Shown here: one piece after another, positions 1-10,979 of the stretch
Position numbering within the stretch: position 1 is the first letter of the stretch
Layout of the letters: each line of letters opens with the position of its first letter
Assembly: GCA_963573315.1 (NCBI GenBank)
Contig: OY752148.1
Location: forward strand, 1,417,263-1,481,262
Direction: 5' to 3'
From: Entomortierella parvispora
Taxonomy: Eukaryota > Mortierellomycota > Mortierellomycetes > Mortierellales > Mortierellaceae
DNA length: 64,000 nucleotides
Position numbers and translations under genes: made by a program
Notes under the pieces: generated by a model
Told to the model about the DNA's origin: nothing
Database searches by the model: none
Seen by the model: the letters and a program-made list of their open reading frames with translations, nothing else

Positions 1-2
1 GG

Positions 3-1171
3 GATCTCAAACCAGCAAACGTTCTCATCACCCCAGGCGGCAAGGTCATGCTTATCGACTTTGGCCTGGGCAATGTTTTTTCCCACCGTTCACGACTTGA
101 TACTATCTGTGGTACGCTCTTCACAAAAAGATCCATCTTAGGCGAGCAGGCAGGGCATTCCTCATTAACCGTCATTGTTCATTAGGATCATTGCCCTACT
201 ACTCCCCAGAGATTGCTCGAGGATCCAACTACATAGGACCAGAAGTCGACATTTGGTGCTTGGGCGTTGTCCTCTTCAGGATGGTCGTGGGTCGAGATCC
301 CTTCGTTGGACCTACGAAGCGTGATGTCAAAGCCATGATCACGCAAGGAACATTCCGACCACCATCATATCTCAGTGCTCCACTTCAGGCTACTCTGCTC
401 AAGCTCCTCGCCCATGAAGGATGTCAAAGGCGTAATCTTGGTATCTTGGAGGGCGATCCTTGGCTCCATGGCGACTTAACGGAGGAACTATCGCCGTTCC
501 TATCTGAAGACAGAGGGATGTCTGAGAACAGTCGATTGAGCGGCACGACTTTATTTCGCAATTCTTCAAAGCACACATGGAAGAGGCACTCTCAAACGGA
601 GAGCTATTACTATGGAAAGAATGGATCTCTCCTCGGCAGTCGTTCCCTGCTGGCAGATATGGCTGGAGGCGGGGTCTGGCAGCTTGACAAGGCTCAGCCA
701 CGGTTCCACAAGAACCGGATCCGACTTTTGCCCAGTTCCGGAGCTGAGAATGATCAGTTGTTCAGGAAGGATGTCGATCTCAGTCTGCTGCAGTTCTTGA
801 TGCCTATTCTCTGGAACTGCCGCGTGTCTTATTATCTCCACTCGACCTCCCGGATCCTGTGCGGGACAAGTTTCGATAGGGACTCTTCCATCTCCAAGAA
901 TCAGGCCGCCATTGTTCTTACCAAGTTTGTACACCACCTGGGAGCAGTTATGACGGGCTCCTTGACGGAATCCACTGTCGGTGGTCTTGGAACGTCGTTG
1001 GCTCGTTCGGGTGTCTTTTCCATTGACATTGTCAAAGAGAGAGGTAGTAGTAAGGATGGCTACCTCCTGATTGTCAAACGACTCTTTGGGTCCTCTAGCA
1101 CGGTACAGCACTTCAAGAAGCAGTTCTTACTGAACGCAGCTCCTCGCGAAGTCGGCGCCACTTTTATCTGA
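3..1171 (+). CDS. Ser/Thr protein kinase, CAMK/KIN1-like, 5'-truncated
   Basis: This is the C-terminal part of a protein kinase that runs off the left edge. Exon 3-111 begins at the catalytic loop (DLKPAN) and carries the DFG magnesium motif as DFGLGN. An intron at 112-185 (GT...TAG) joins the frame to exon 186-1171, giving CGSLPYYSPE, the activation-loop end and APE-like motif. DIWCLGVVLFRMVVGRDPF is the usual alpha-F region. The last 45 or so residues (VFSIDIVKERG, then VKRLFG) loosely resemble the KA1 domain that ends KIN1/PAR-1/MARK kinases and binds membranes. The stop is TGA at 1169-1171. The kinase call is firm. The KIN1/PAR-1 assignment is inference, because the N-lobe is outside the window and the stretch between kinase core and tail is low in recognisable motifs. 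Confidence 0.8.
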
Positions 1172-1610
1172 GTTCTCTGTTTCAGGGACTCCCTTGCATC
1201 CACCTCAAAAGCGGTGGCATGTCTCCATCTATACCTTCGGCCTTTCTCTAATACCCTTTTCAGGCCATCCGTATTGTAAGTAATAATATTAAACCAACAA
1301 TGGCACGGTGTACTTGTGAGAAGGGCGGTCTGTGTCCGTGTGGATTTGGAACCTTTAGCGTACGGCTGCAAACGACAAACATGCTCTCAGAGGCAGCATG
1401 CACTATAGCCAGACCAAGCTAGAGCAATTGAGCCGCCAGGCACAGGATAGAGACACAAGAAACAGCAATCGCCTTCTCTTCTCATCTCCGTCCCTTCATC
1501 ACCACCGCCCCATCATCACCGTCTTCTTCATCCTATCCATCCCCATTTCTTTCCTTAAATCATCCTTTCTTCACCCATAACCTCCTCCATCTTTCCTTTC
1601 TCTTCACACA
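1172..1610. other. Intergenic region upstream of septin copy A
   Basis: No gene is seen. The last 150 bases before the septin ATG are C/T-rich with CATC/CCATC runs, a common fungal core-promoter and leader composition. The stretch just before (AGAGCAATTGAGCC... CAAGAAACA) has a diverged counterpart upstream of septin copy B near 4990-5020, so the duplication included promoter DNA. Confidence 0.5.
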
Positions 1611-4379
1611 ATGGCAACTGAAGTTTGTAAGTTGTATTTCATTCCCTCTCGAAAGTTCGTCGGCCACCTTGCACCAGTCTTCTCTCTTTGCCTTTACCGT
1701 CTCCCGTTGCGAATGGGACAGATAAAGCCCAGAGGCAGAAAAAAACCATTGCCCATTCAGGTCTCTGGTACTGACAACTGCTCGTCTTTTCTTTTGAACT
1801 TCAGCTCTCCCATTGACCCCTCCCGCATCCAAGGCAAGTTCGAAACTGCTAATGCTCTTCAAAAGCTGGAGGACAACCTCCGTTTTCTCTGTTGGACTTA
1901 GCTCTCCCCTCACTCCCGCCTCGCAGCCCTTGCGGCCAGTCCTTCCAACCCCTCCAATGGCACCTCCTTGAGTGCCTTCTCCGATACCAGCTCCTCCCCA
2001 TGGCTCTGTTGGGCAAAAAAAAGTTTTCCTTTGCTCAAACGGAAACGCATGCGAGCTGATTCTTGAGAGGAGGAAGGCAGGACGCTTCAGGGCCTCATTG
2101 TGCCGCTGGGGTCCAGGTGAAAGACGAGTCTCATTTGGGACTCGGCATGTTAGGAAAAGGGGGGCTAGTTGATTCACTCGCAGTAGAAGACGCTGGCTGT
2201 TTATTGCCTTTCCCTTTCTTCTCCTATTGTTGTTGTTGTTGCACACGTCTGGTCCGAAACGCGCAGGATTAACGGTCCAATTTGTCTCTTTGCACTTGTT
2301 TAGTCCTTGATGAACGGTGCTCTCCGTAAGAAGTTGCAGGGCTACGTTGGTTTCGCCAACCTGCCCAACCAGGTCCACCGCAAGTCGGTCAAGAAGGGCT
2401 TCAACTTTACCATCATGGTTGTTGGTAGGTGATCTCAATCTGCAAGTCTGCGAACAACGAGAGAGTGAGAAGGTCAAGACACCAGGATCAAAGGATGTGT
2501 GTAGAGCAGTGACGCATGGCTGGCTGACTGGCTGCCAGCTGTAGCATTGATTTACAACGGGAAACAGAATATGAGTGTGGGCTCGCATGCTCTCCCTCAT
2601 CTTTTCATCTATGGGAAGGGAGGAGTATTTATAACCATGTTTTGTGTGCATGTTTTGGTCTGCACCGAGCTTGGGCCAAGAGCCAGATCCAACTTCAAAC
2701 CTCAGAAAAATACGACAATATCCACAGGGCGTGTGTTTCTACACCAGGAACGATGTTGACCACAGGAGACGACTCTGGACACCAACATCAGCTCCTGCAA
2801 CACTACCCCAGGAATGCAATTTACGCGGATAGGGAAGGGACACCGCGACACTCAGGGGGCTTGGTTGAGAGGACTGTGTTCCAGGATGCACCGTCCCTGA
2901 AAGACATCAGCAAGAGCGATGTTATTAACCTGTGGTCATTTTTTTTGCATCTGATAGGTGAGTCTGGTTTGGGCAAGTCGACTCTTGTCAACACCTTGTT
3001 CAACGCCCCCTTGTACCCACCTAAGGAGCACGTCCCTTTGACTGGCGAGAGCCCAAAGACCGTTGGCATCCAGGTCTTGAACACCGATATTGAGGAGAAT
3101 GGCGTCCGCCTGAAGCTCAATGTCGTCGATACCCCCGGCTTTGGCGACTTTATCAACAACGAGGAGAGGTAATGGATAGATCAATACTTGACTGCAATTG
3201 GAGTGTTGGGTGTGATGTGGCAACATCATTGGACCATGTCACTGACTCTTCATTGATGATTCTCATTTGTACTAGCTGGAAGCCCATTTTGGAGACGATC
3301 GAGAGCCGCTTTGACGCCTACCTTGAGCAGGAGAACCGTGTCAACCGCAGCAAGATCACCGATACCCGCGTCAATGCCTGCCTTTACTTCATTGCTCCCA
3401 CTGGCCACTCGCTCAAGGCTTTGGATATTGAGTTCATGAAGAGATTGCACAAGAAGGTCAACTTGATTCCCGTGATTGCCAAGAGTGACACTATGACCAG
3501 CGAAGAGATTGCCGCTTTCAAGGAGCGTGTAAGTGACTTTACATGGCATCGCAATGTATTGTTCTGTTGTTTGGGATGATCATGGATATTTGAACTGACG
3601 GTTTGAGATGCCATTCCGCCTATGTAGATCCTTCTGGATATCGCCCATCACGACATCAAGATCTACCACGCCCAGCACTACGATTGCGATGATATCGAGA
3701 CCATTAATGAGACCAAGGATGTTATGGTAAGGGTCAATTGCACTAGTTCTTTGAACAAAGATTTTGACTTTTGTCCGTGACCATTGTCTACTGAGGTTGA
3801 TATCTAACATGGCAATTTCAATTTTTACAGAGCAAGATCCCCTTTGCCATTGTTGGTTCTGACAGAGCCGTTGAGACCGCCGATGGACGCCTTGTTCGCG
3901 GCCGCAAATACCCTTGGGGTGTGATTGAGGTCGACAACGAGGACCATTGCGACTTTGTCAAGCTTCGCCAGATGTTGATCCGCACACACATGGAAGAGTT
4001 GCGCGAGTTCACCAATGACATTCACTATGAGAACTACCGTACCGAGAAGTTGTTGGCGATGGGATACCAACAGGACAACACTGTGTTCAGAGAAGTCGAC
4101 CCCTTGGCCAAGCTCGAGGAGGAACGTGCCTTGCACGAGGCCAAGCTTGTGAAGATGGAACAGGATATGAAGCATGTGTTCCAACAGAAGGTGCAAGAGA
4201 AGGAGGCCAAGTTGACACAATCTGAGGCAGAATTGTATGCGAAGCACAAGGAGATGAAGGACGCACTCGAGAAGCAGCGTCTGGACCTGGAAGAGAAGAA
4301 GAGGAGGATTGAACAGGGCCGTCCTACGACCCCTGACAAGCCGACCAAGAAGAAGGGCTTTGGATTCGCCAACAAGTAA
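1611..4379 (+). CDS. CDC3: Septin, CDC3/AspB type, tandem copy A
   Basis: Septins are GTP-binding proteins that form heteromeric filaments at septa, bud necks and hyphal branches. Proposed exons are 1611-1626, 1805-1833, 2304-2424, 2958-3168, 3276-3528, 3628-3726 and 3831-4379, giving 425 residues. The P-loop GESGLGKS is at 56-63, the G3 motif DTPGFG at 113-118 and the G4 motif AKSD at 194-197. The septin unique element follows, then a charged C-terminal coiled coil at about 315-410. The stretch [15 protein letters not shown] before the P-loop and the coiled-coil sequence favour the CDC3/AspB subgroup. Exon 2 seems to end at a GC donor (AAG then GCAAGT), because no GT donor keeps the frame. 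Intron 3 is long (533 nt). The predicted protein is the same as that of copy B 3.6 kb downstream. Confidence 0.92.
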
Positions 4380-5205
4380 TCATGGAGTGAACGACTCCTA
4401 GTGGAATGAAGGGAAGGAGACAAAAGATGAAGTAGAATGAGAGCGATGGGCGCCAAAGTCTTTTATATCTCATTTTGTTTATGTCTGTTCGTCTTCTGTT
4501 CGGTTGGAAGCAATCCCTCTCTGGGAGAGGGCTCGTTGCCAAGAAGATGGACTATGTCCTATCCATTCCTCTTTATTATTTCCATCAAAGACGACCAACT
4601 CCCCCACTTATGTGAAGCAGGCAACAACATACACCAGATAATAATGAATGGGCAATTGTCCTCTAGATAAACCTTTAAACCTCAAACATGGCTCTCACGG
4701 AATCAGGGTTGTAACCACCTTTGTCAACGATGATAGTGTCACTGTGATGATGTCTTCCGATCTTTGTCGCCTACCAACAAGGACAATTAGAGAACGATGT
4801 GACACAGGCCATGGTGCACACTCGTATGTCTCTTCATCCAGCTTTGTCCAAGGCGTGCGTGCGGGAGAACGGCATTAAAGGCGGACCCACGACTCGGAGA
4901 GATGGCGAACCCAGCGCGCTCTCAAGAATGCGACGACAGAAGAAACGAAGGCAATTGAGCATGCATTCGAATAAACCAGACCAGACCCAGAGCAATTTGA
5001 GCCCAAGAAACAGAGCGAAACGAACAGTGACAGACTGACACAAAGGCCTCACATCATCACTTTTCTTTTTCTCATCTTTGTCCCTTTCACCGCCGTCACC
5101 TCCATACATCCATCAGTCCTGCCTTCCCCCATTTCCTCCATTCCCTTACTTTATTCATTCCCACCTTGCTCGCCATCTCCTCCATCATCCTTTTCGTCTT
5201 ACACA
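4380..5205. other. Intergenic region between the two septin copies
   Basis: This holds the 3' UTR of copy A and the promoter of copy B. No gene is seen. Similarity between the copies drops just after the stop codon. The last 170 bases before the copy B ATG are C/T-rich. Confidence 0.5.
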
Positions 5206-7964
5206 ATGGCAACTGAAGTTTGTAAGTAGTACTCTCTTCCAAAAGTTCACCTGTCCTTTTGCATGCATCCGTCTTCCGTCCTTTGGCGCGCCCATGTTGC
5301 ATATGGGACAGAGAAGACCCAGAGGTAGAAGAACGCCATTGCCTCATTCAAGTTTGGTACTAACAACCATTCTTTTTTCCTTGCAAAAACAGCTCTCCCA
5401 TTGACCCCTCCCGCATCCAAGGCAAGTTCGAAACTGCTAATGCTCTTCAAAAGCTGGAGGACAACCTCCGTTTTCTCTGCTGGACCTAGCTCTCCCCTCA
5501 CTCCCGCCTCGCAGCCCTTGCGGCCAGTCCTTCCAACCCCTCCAATGGCACCTCCTTGAGTGCCTTCTCCGATACCAGTTCCTTCCCATGGTTGTGTTGA
5601 GCAAAAAAAAAGTTTTCCTTTGCTCAAACGGAACGCATGCGAGCTGATTCTTGAGAGGAGGAAGGCAGGACGCTTCAGGGCCTCATTGTGCCGCTGGGGT
5701 CCAGGTGAAGGACGAGTCTCATTTGGGACTCGGCATGTTAGGAAAAGGGGGGGCTAGTTGATTCACTCGCAGTAGAAGACGCTGGCTGTTTATTGCCTTT
5801 CCCTTTCTTCTCCTATTGTTGTTGTTGCACACGTCTGGTCCGAAACGCGCAGGATTAACGGTCCAATTTGTCTTTTACGCTTGTTTAGTCCTTGATGAAC
5901 GGTGCTCTCCGCAAGAAGTTGCAGGGCTACGTTGGTTTCGCCAACCTGCCCAACCAGGTCCACCGCAAGTCGGTCAAGAAGGGCTTCAACTTTACCATCA
6001 TGGTTGTTGGTAGGTGATCTTAATCTGCAAGTCTGCGAATAACGAGAGAGTGAGAAGGTCAAGACACCAGGATCAAAGGACATGTGTAGAGCAGTGACGC
6101 ATGGCTGGCTGACTGGCTGCCAGCTGTAGCATTGATTTACAACGGGAAACAGATTATGAGTGTGGGCTCGCATGCTCTTCCTCATCTTTTCATCTATGGG
6201 AAGGGAGGAGTATTTATAACCATGTTTTGTGTGCATGTTTTGGTCTGCACCGAGCTTGGGCCAAGAGCCAGATCCAGCTTCAAACCTCAGAAAAATACGA
6301 CAATATTCACAGGGCATGTGTTTCTACACCAGGAACGATGTTGACTACAGGAGACGACTCTGGACACCAACACCAGCTCCTGCGACACTACCCCAGGAAT
6401 GCAATTTACGCGGATAGGGAAGGGACACCGCGACACTCAGGGGGCTTGGTTGATAGGACTGTGTTCCAGGATGCACCGTCCCTGAAAGACATCAGCAAGA
6501 ACGATGTTATTAACCTGTGGTCATTTTTTTTGCATCTGATAGGTGAGTCTGGTTTGGGCAAGTCGACTCTTGTCAACACCTTGTTCAACGCCCCCTTGTA
6601 CCCACCTAAGGAGCACGTCCCTTTGACTGGCGAGAGCCCAAAGACCGTTGGCATCCAGGTCTTGAACACCGATATTGAGGAGAATGGCGTCCGCCTGAAG
6701 CTCAATGTCGTCGATACCCCCGGCTTTGGCGACTTTATCAACAACGAGGAGAGGTAATGGATAGATCAATACTTGACTGCAATTGGAGTGTTGGGTGTGA
6801 TGTGGCAACATCATTGGACCATGTCACTGACTCTTCATTGATGATTCTCATTTGTACTAGCTGGAAGCCCATTTTGGAGACGATCGAGAGCCGCTTTGAC
6901 GCCTACCTTGAGCAGGAGAACCGTGTCAACCGCAGCAAGATCACCGATACCCGCGTCAATGCCTGCCTTTACTTCATTGCTCCCACTGGCCACTCGCTCA
7001 AGGCTTTGGATATTGAGTTCATGAAGAGATTGCACAAGAAGGTCAACTTGATTCCCGTGATTGCCAAGAGTGACACTATGACCAGCGAAGAGATTGCCGC
7101 TTTCAAGGAGCGTGTAAGTGACTTTACATGGCATCGCAATGTATTGTTCTGTTGTTTGGGATGATCATGGATATTTGAACTGACGGTTTGAGATGCCATT
7201 CCGCCTATGTAGATCCTTCTGGATATCGCCCATCACGACATCAAGATCTACCACGCCCAGCACTACGATTGCGATGATATCGAGACCATTAATGAGACCA
7301 AGGATGTTATGGTAAGGGTCAATTGCACTAGTTCTTTGAACAAAGATTTTGACTTTTGTCCGTGACCATTGTCTACTGAGGTTGATATCTAACATGGCAA
7401 TTTCAATTTTTACAGAGCAAGATCCCCTTTGCCATTGTTGGTTCTGACAGAGCCGTTGAGACCGCCGATGGACGCCTTGTTCGCGGCCGCAAATACCCTT
7501 GGGGTGTGATTGAGGTCGACAACGAGGACCATTGCGACTTTGTCAAGCTTCGCCAGATGTTGATCCGCACACACATGGAAGAGTTGCGCGAGTTCACCAA
7601 TGACATTCACTACGAGAACTACCGTACCGAGAAGTTGTTGGCGATGGGATACCAACAGGACAACACTGTGTTCAGAGAGGTCGACCCCTTGGCCAAGCTC
7701 GAGGAGGAGCGTGCCTTGCACGAGGCCAAGCTTGTGAAGATGGAACAGGATATGAAGCATGTGTTCCAACAGAAGGTGCAAGAGAAGGAGGCCAAGTTGA
7801 CACAATCTGAGGCAGAATTGTATGCGAAGCACAAGGAGATGAAGGACGCACTTGAGAAGCAGCGTCTGGACCTGGAAGAGAAGAAGAGGAGGATTGAGCA
7901 GGGCCGTCCTACGACCCCTGACAAGCCGACCAAGAAGAAGGGCTTTGGATTCGCCAACAAGTAA
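5206..7964 (+). CDS. CDC3: Septin, CDC3/AspB type, tandem copy B
   Basis: This is the second copy of the septin gene, with exons 5206-5221, 5393-5421, 5889-6009, 6543-6753, 6861-7113, 7213-7311 and 7416-7964. From exon 4 to the stop every junction lies exactly 3585 bases from that of copy A. All base differences seen in coding sequence are synonymous (for example CGT/CGC in exon 3, and GAA/GAG, CTC/CTT in exon 7), so the 425-residue proteins match. Intron 1 and the leader are clearly related but much more diverged than the rest, which points to an older duplication later homogenised by gene conversion. Separate promoters could let the two copies be expressed differently. The GC donor after exon 2 is kept (5419-5427). 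Confidence 0.92.
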
Positions 7965-8809
7965 TCGTGGAAAGTAAACGACACGATTGAAGTGATAAGG
8001 AGCAGATCCGAGATGGCAAAGAATGGGAGTAATGACGCTGCTTTCTTCAACAGTTGAGCTTTTGAAGGTGGATTCCACGTCGTTTTTCCCTAATGTTTTC
8101 ATTCTAAGACCTTAATCGATGTCCTTCTGGTAGAGGTACTCGTCTTCACTAATTTATTTCCACTCAAGAAGAAATCAAAGTCCATATTTATACGAAACTG
8201 GGGCACGCACGCCCTCACATACATCCGACCGACCTTAATGAATACCTTAACATTTTCGTAAAAGAACCTGCTGTGAACCACCTCTTTTTTTACCTGCCCC
8301 TTTTGATCTTTTTTGTCCATGTGCAGTGCTTTATTACGTCGTGTGTGTCTCCGTCAAGTCCTATTTTTTCTCATTTGAATTTCCATCTTGCCCAATGAGC
8401 GTTTTTTGATAATTCATAGTTTAAAAGCACCCTTCGGGTCGTAGATCAACTCGAACCCTTCGGGCCATTTACGATCAAAGAGGTCAACTCGGTGCATGGG
8501 AAGGGGCCCAGTCTAGATCGCGTTCAGGTTCAAAATGGGCTGTAGTCCGAGCCACCCCCCGCTTGAGTTCGAAGACAAAGCAACGGGTGTCTTTCCTCTT
8601 TCTCTCTTCCTTTCTCTCTCTTTCTCTCTCTCCACCCCCCTCCGAGATCTCCCCCTCTCCCTCTCTTTCTCTCTTTCCCTCCCTCTTTTCTCTTCACCGT
8701 CTCCATTCTTCGTTTTTACTACCATCGCTATCCGCCTCAATAGCCTTCACCTCCGGAGTGTAGTAGACTTAGAGCCCGTATAAACACATCCGCACAGCCA
8801 CAATTGCAA
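7965..8809. other. Intergenic region, septin B to DOMON-b561
   Basis: No gene is seen. The distal part is a long pyrimidine-rich promoter of the next gene. A short stretch near 8430-8470 carries a repeated CCCTTCGGG element. No tRNA fold was recognised. Confidence 0.45.
8591..8700. repeat. CT-rich low-complexity tract
   Basis: This is an imperfect CT/CTTT microsatellite about 110 bases before the next start codon. Similar pyrimidine tracts precede other genes here, so it may be a promoter element. Confidence 0.7.
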
Positions 8810-10511
8810 ATGATTTTTACGAAGTCAGTCGTCAGCACCGTCCGCATGGGCTATGTGCTCTTCTTTCTAAACATACTATCAGGTAAACAGAACTTCCTTT
8901 CATTTTGAAAGAGAATCAGCAAAGAAGGATCGCCTGCCCTCATACCCTCTTGCGAGTCCCCAACATTGGACAACTTTTGCAGGAGGGTAGTATCTATTTA
9001 TTACACATGTTTCTTCTCAGTTTCGGAATCGGGGCACGCCTTCTAATACCAATTCTTGGAATCTCGGCCTTGAATTCACCCTGGAAATTAGCCACGATGT
9101 TTCTGTCTTACGCGGCAGGCCAGGCACAGCAATCCCAGCAACTCTGCTCAGCCCAATTGTGTATCTCGGCCACCATTTTTTCGACGGATGTAAACACGAT
9201 CGAGTTCTCGCTTTTCTCGAAGATCCCTGTCGGGTGGCTCGGACTGGGCATGGGGGGCAACCCCACGAGTATGGCTGGCAATGATTTGGCCGTAAGTTGA
9301 ACGTCATGTTCAAATCATATTTCTATCACCATTTTGTTGCCATGTCTTCTCATCATCTATATCCACGTTATCACCGCCCATACTACTCTTAGATCTGCTG
9401 GCCAAACTCTACAGGAAATGGTGCCATCATATCTCAGCGCGCTGCCACAAGCAATAGCCAACCCTCTGTCCTGACCGATACCGTGGCTTTTCAAGTCCAG
9501 CAAAACAAATCCGGCTTGTCTTCAGCAAATATGGACTTTGTCTGTACTTTCGCAAGGCCTCTTGACCTCACCATCGCGTCCATTGCGTCGACTGCCACAT
9601 CTATCAACGTCATCTACGCTATCGGACTGCAACCGGTTTCTGGATCTGGGGACCCACAGCAGGCCAGCATTCAGCAGCACGCATTCACGGGACATGGGAC
9701 GCTCAACATCCAGCGGAAACAAGGTGCTAGCTCCGATGCCAACTACACCACAATTCAGCCAGGAGATGGATCAGTCTCCAGTGGGACGATGCAGGCTGAC
9801 CTTGACAAGATGCTTTCGGACGAACGTATTTATAACATCCTTGTTGAAGTCCATGGTGAGCTATTGATTATTTATAATTGATTTTCGAATACTCTGATAC
9901 TTGAGCATCAAAGACGTGTATTTACTAAATATTCCTCTTCTATCTTTGTAGGAATTCTGATGATCGTTGCCTTTTTCTTCATTTTCCCAACCGGCGCGAT
10001 CCTCGTTCGGTTCTTCTCGCATTTGCACCATGTCTTCCGATGGCACCGCCCTCTTCAAGTCACAGGATTCCTCACTGTGCTTGTGGCGTTTGCCTGTATC
10101 ATCATTGGTGTTTACAAATCCCCTCAAGGCGCAACCCCAATATCTTCGTCCACCCATGCCGAATTTGGGGTCATTCTTTTTGCCGCGTTGGTTCTTCAGA
10201 TCTGCATTGGCATTTTTATTTTCCATACGTTCGACATCTCGCGTATAGATAGACCCAGCCTTAGACTAGTCATAACGACATGGATGCATCGTTTTTGGGG
10301 TTACGCAGTCTTGATCGGCGGGTTTGTCCAGATTCACCTCGGCATGACACTGTATGGTATGTGGCCAACAGGTCAGGAGGCGGTATGGTACGCCTATGAT
10401 GCTTGGGTTGCAATCCTGGTCGCGATCTTTGTGTTCGGATCCGCTTTCAAGTGGTGGAGGGATTCCAGGATGACAAAGAAGGAGAAGTTTTCCAGCGAGG
10501 ATGACCAGTAG
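8810..10511 (+). CDS. DOMON domain-cytochrome b561 membrane protein
   Basis: Exons are 8810-8882, 9119-9291, 9393-9855 and 9952-10511, giving 422 residues. A hydrophobic leader (GYVLFFLNILS) fits a signal peptide cut near residue 26. It is followed by an extracellular DOMON-like domain with NTIEFSL and a VGWLGLGMGG turn typical of the heme- or sugar-binding fold. The C-terminal half is a cytochrome b561 core of about five or six membrane helices. It carries candidate heme-ligand histidines in HGILMI, HRPLQ, HAEFGV and HRFWGY. Such proteins move electrons across membranes, and some fungal members work in metal reduction or lignocellulose oxidation. The substrate cannot be told from sequence. 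The tail is charged and cytosolic. Exon 1 was chosen because its phase joins to TCAGGCCAG and supplies the signal peptide. Confidence 0.85.
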
Positions 10512-10979
10512 AAGCACCTTGCAAACACATATTAAAGAAAAGAACGCGCCAGCGCCAGCGCGGTTTTGGGTCACATGACTATGAGAATCTGCGAATCTGT
10601 TCCTCGGGAGTGTCCGGACAGGGACGCGACTTCTCCCTTGGGTGCTCTCGAACGCACGTATGCCCGCGTTTTCAGGATGTGGAGCAACCAAGCCAAAATC
10701 GAGAGGAAACCTTGACCGGAAAGACCGCCAGTTTCTCCTGCTCTCTCCTGCAGGAAGTGGAGATGTGGAGGGTCGGCCTATTGTAACTACCGTAGAGCAT
10801 TCAGGGTGGGGTGCCTTGCCGTTTTGTTCCAGTGCGCGGCCGTGGTCACCCTTTTTTGATTTTTTTTTTCGCCCGTCTTTTGCACAAAGGGTGTTCACCC
10901 TTCATATCTTCCTCTTTTTTCTCTTGTTCGTGTCTCCCTTCACTCTTTCCTCTCCACTCCATACTCCCACAGTCTTTCC
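10512..10979. other. Intergenic region and PDA1 promoter
   Basis: No gene is seen. The 130 bases before the PDA1 ATG are T/C-rich with poly-T runs. Confidence 0.45.

Larger units (their letters stand above)
1611..7964 (+). repeat. Tandem gene duplication (two septin units)
   Basis: The two units are direct repeats about 3.6 kb apart. Sequence from exon 2 (1805 and 5393) to the stop (4379 and 7964), introns included, is nearly identical, and the roughly 1 kb from 2958 to 4026 shows no difference by eye. Flanks and intron 1 are only partly alike. Confidence 0.9.

Noticed and set aside
2642-3172. 176-codon open frame through septin intron 3 into exon 4, repeated in copy B at 6227-6757
   Set aside because: Its exon 4 part is septin itself and the rest is intron; identity between copies comes from the shared duplication, not coding constraint.
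8430-8570. Possible tRNA near CCCTTCGGG repeats
   Set aside because: No cloverleaf with A-box and B-box spacing could be drawn.
8905-9300. 131-codon frame starting before the DOMON exon
   Set aside because: The front part is intron 1; splicing from 8882 to 9119 supplies a proper signal peptide in the same frame.
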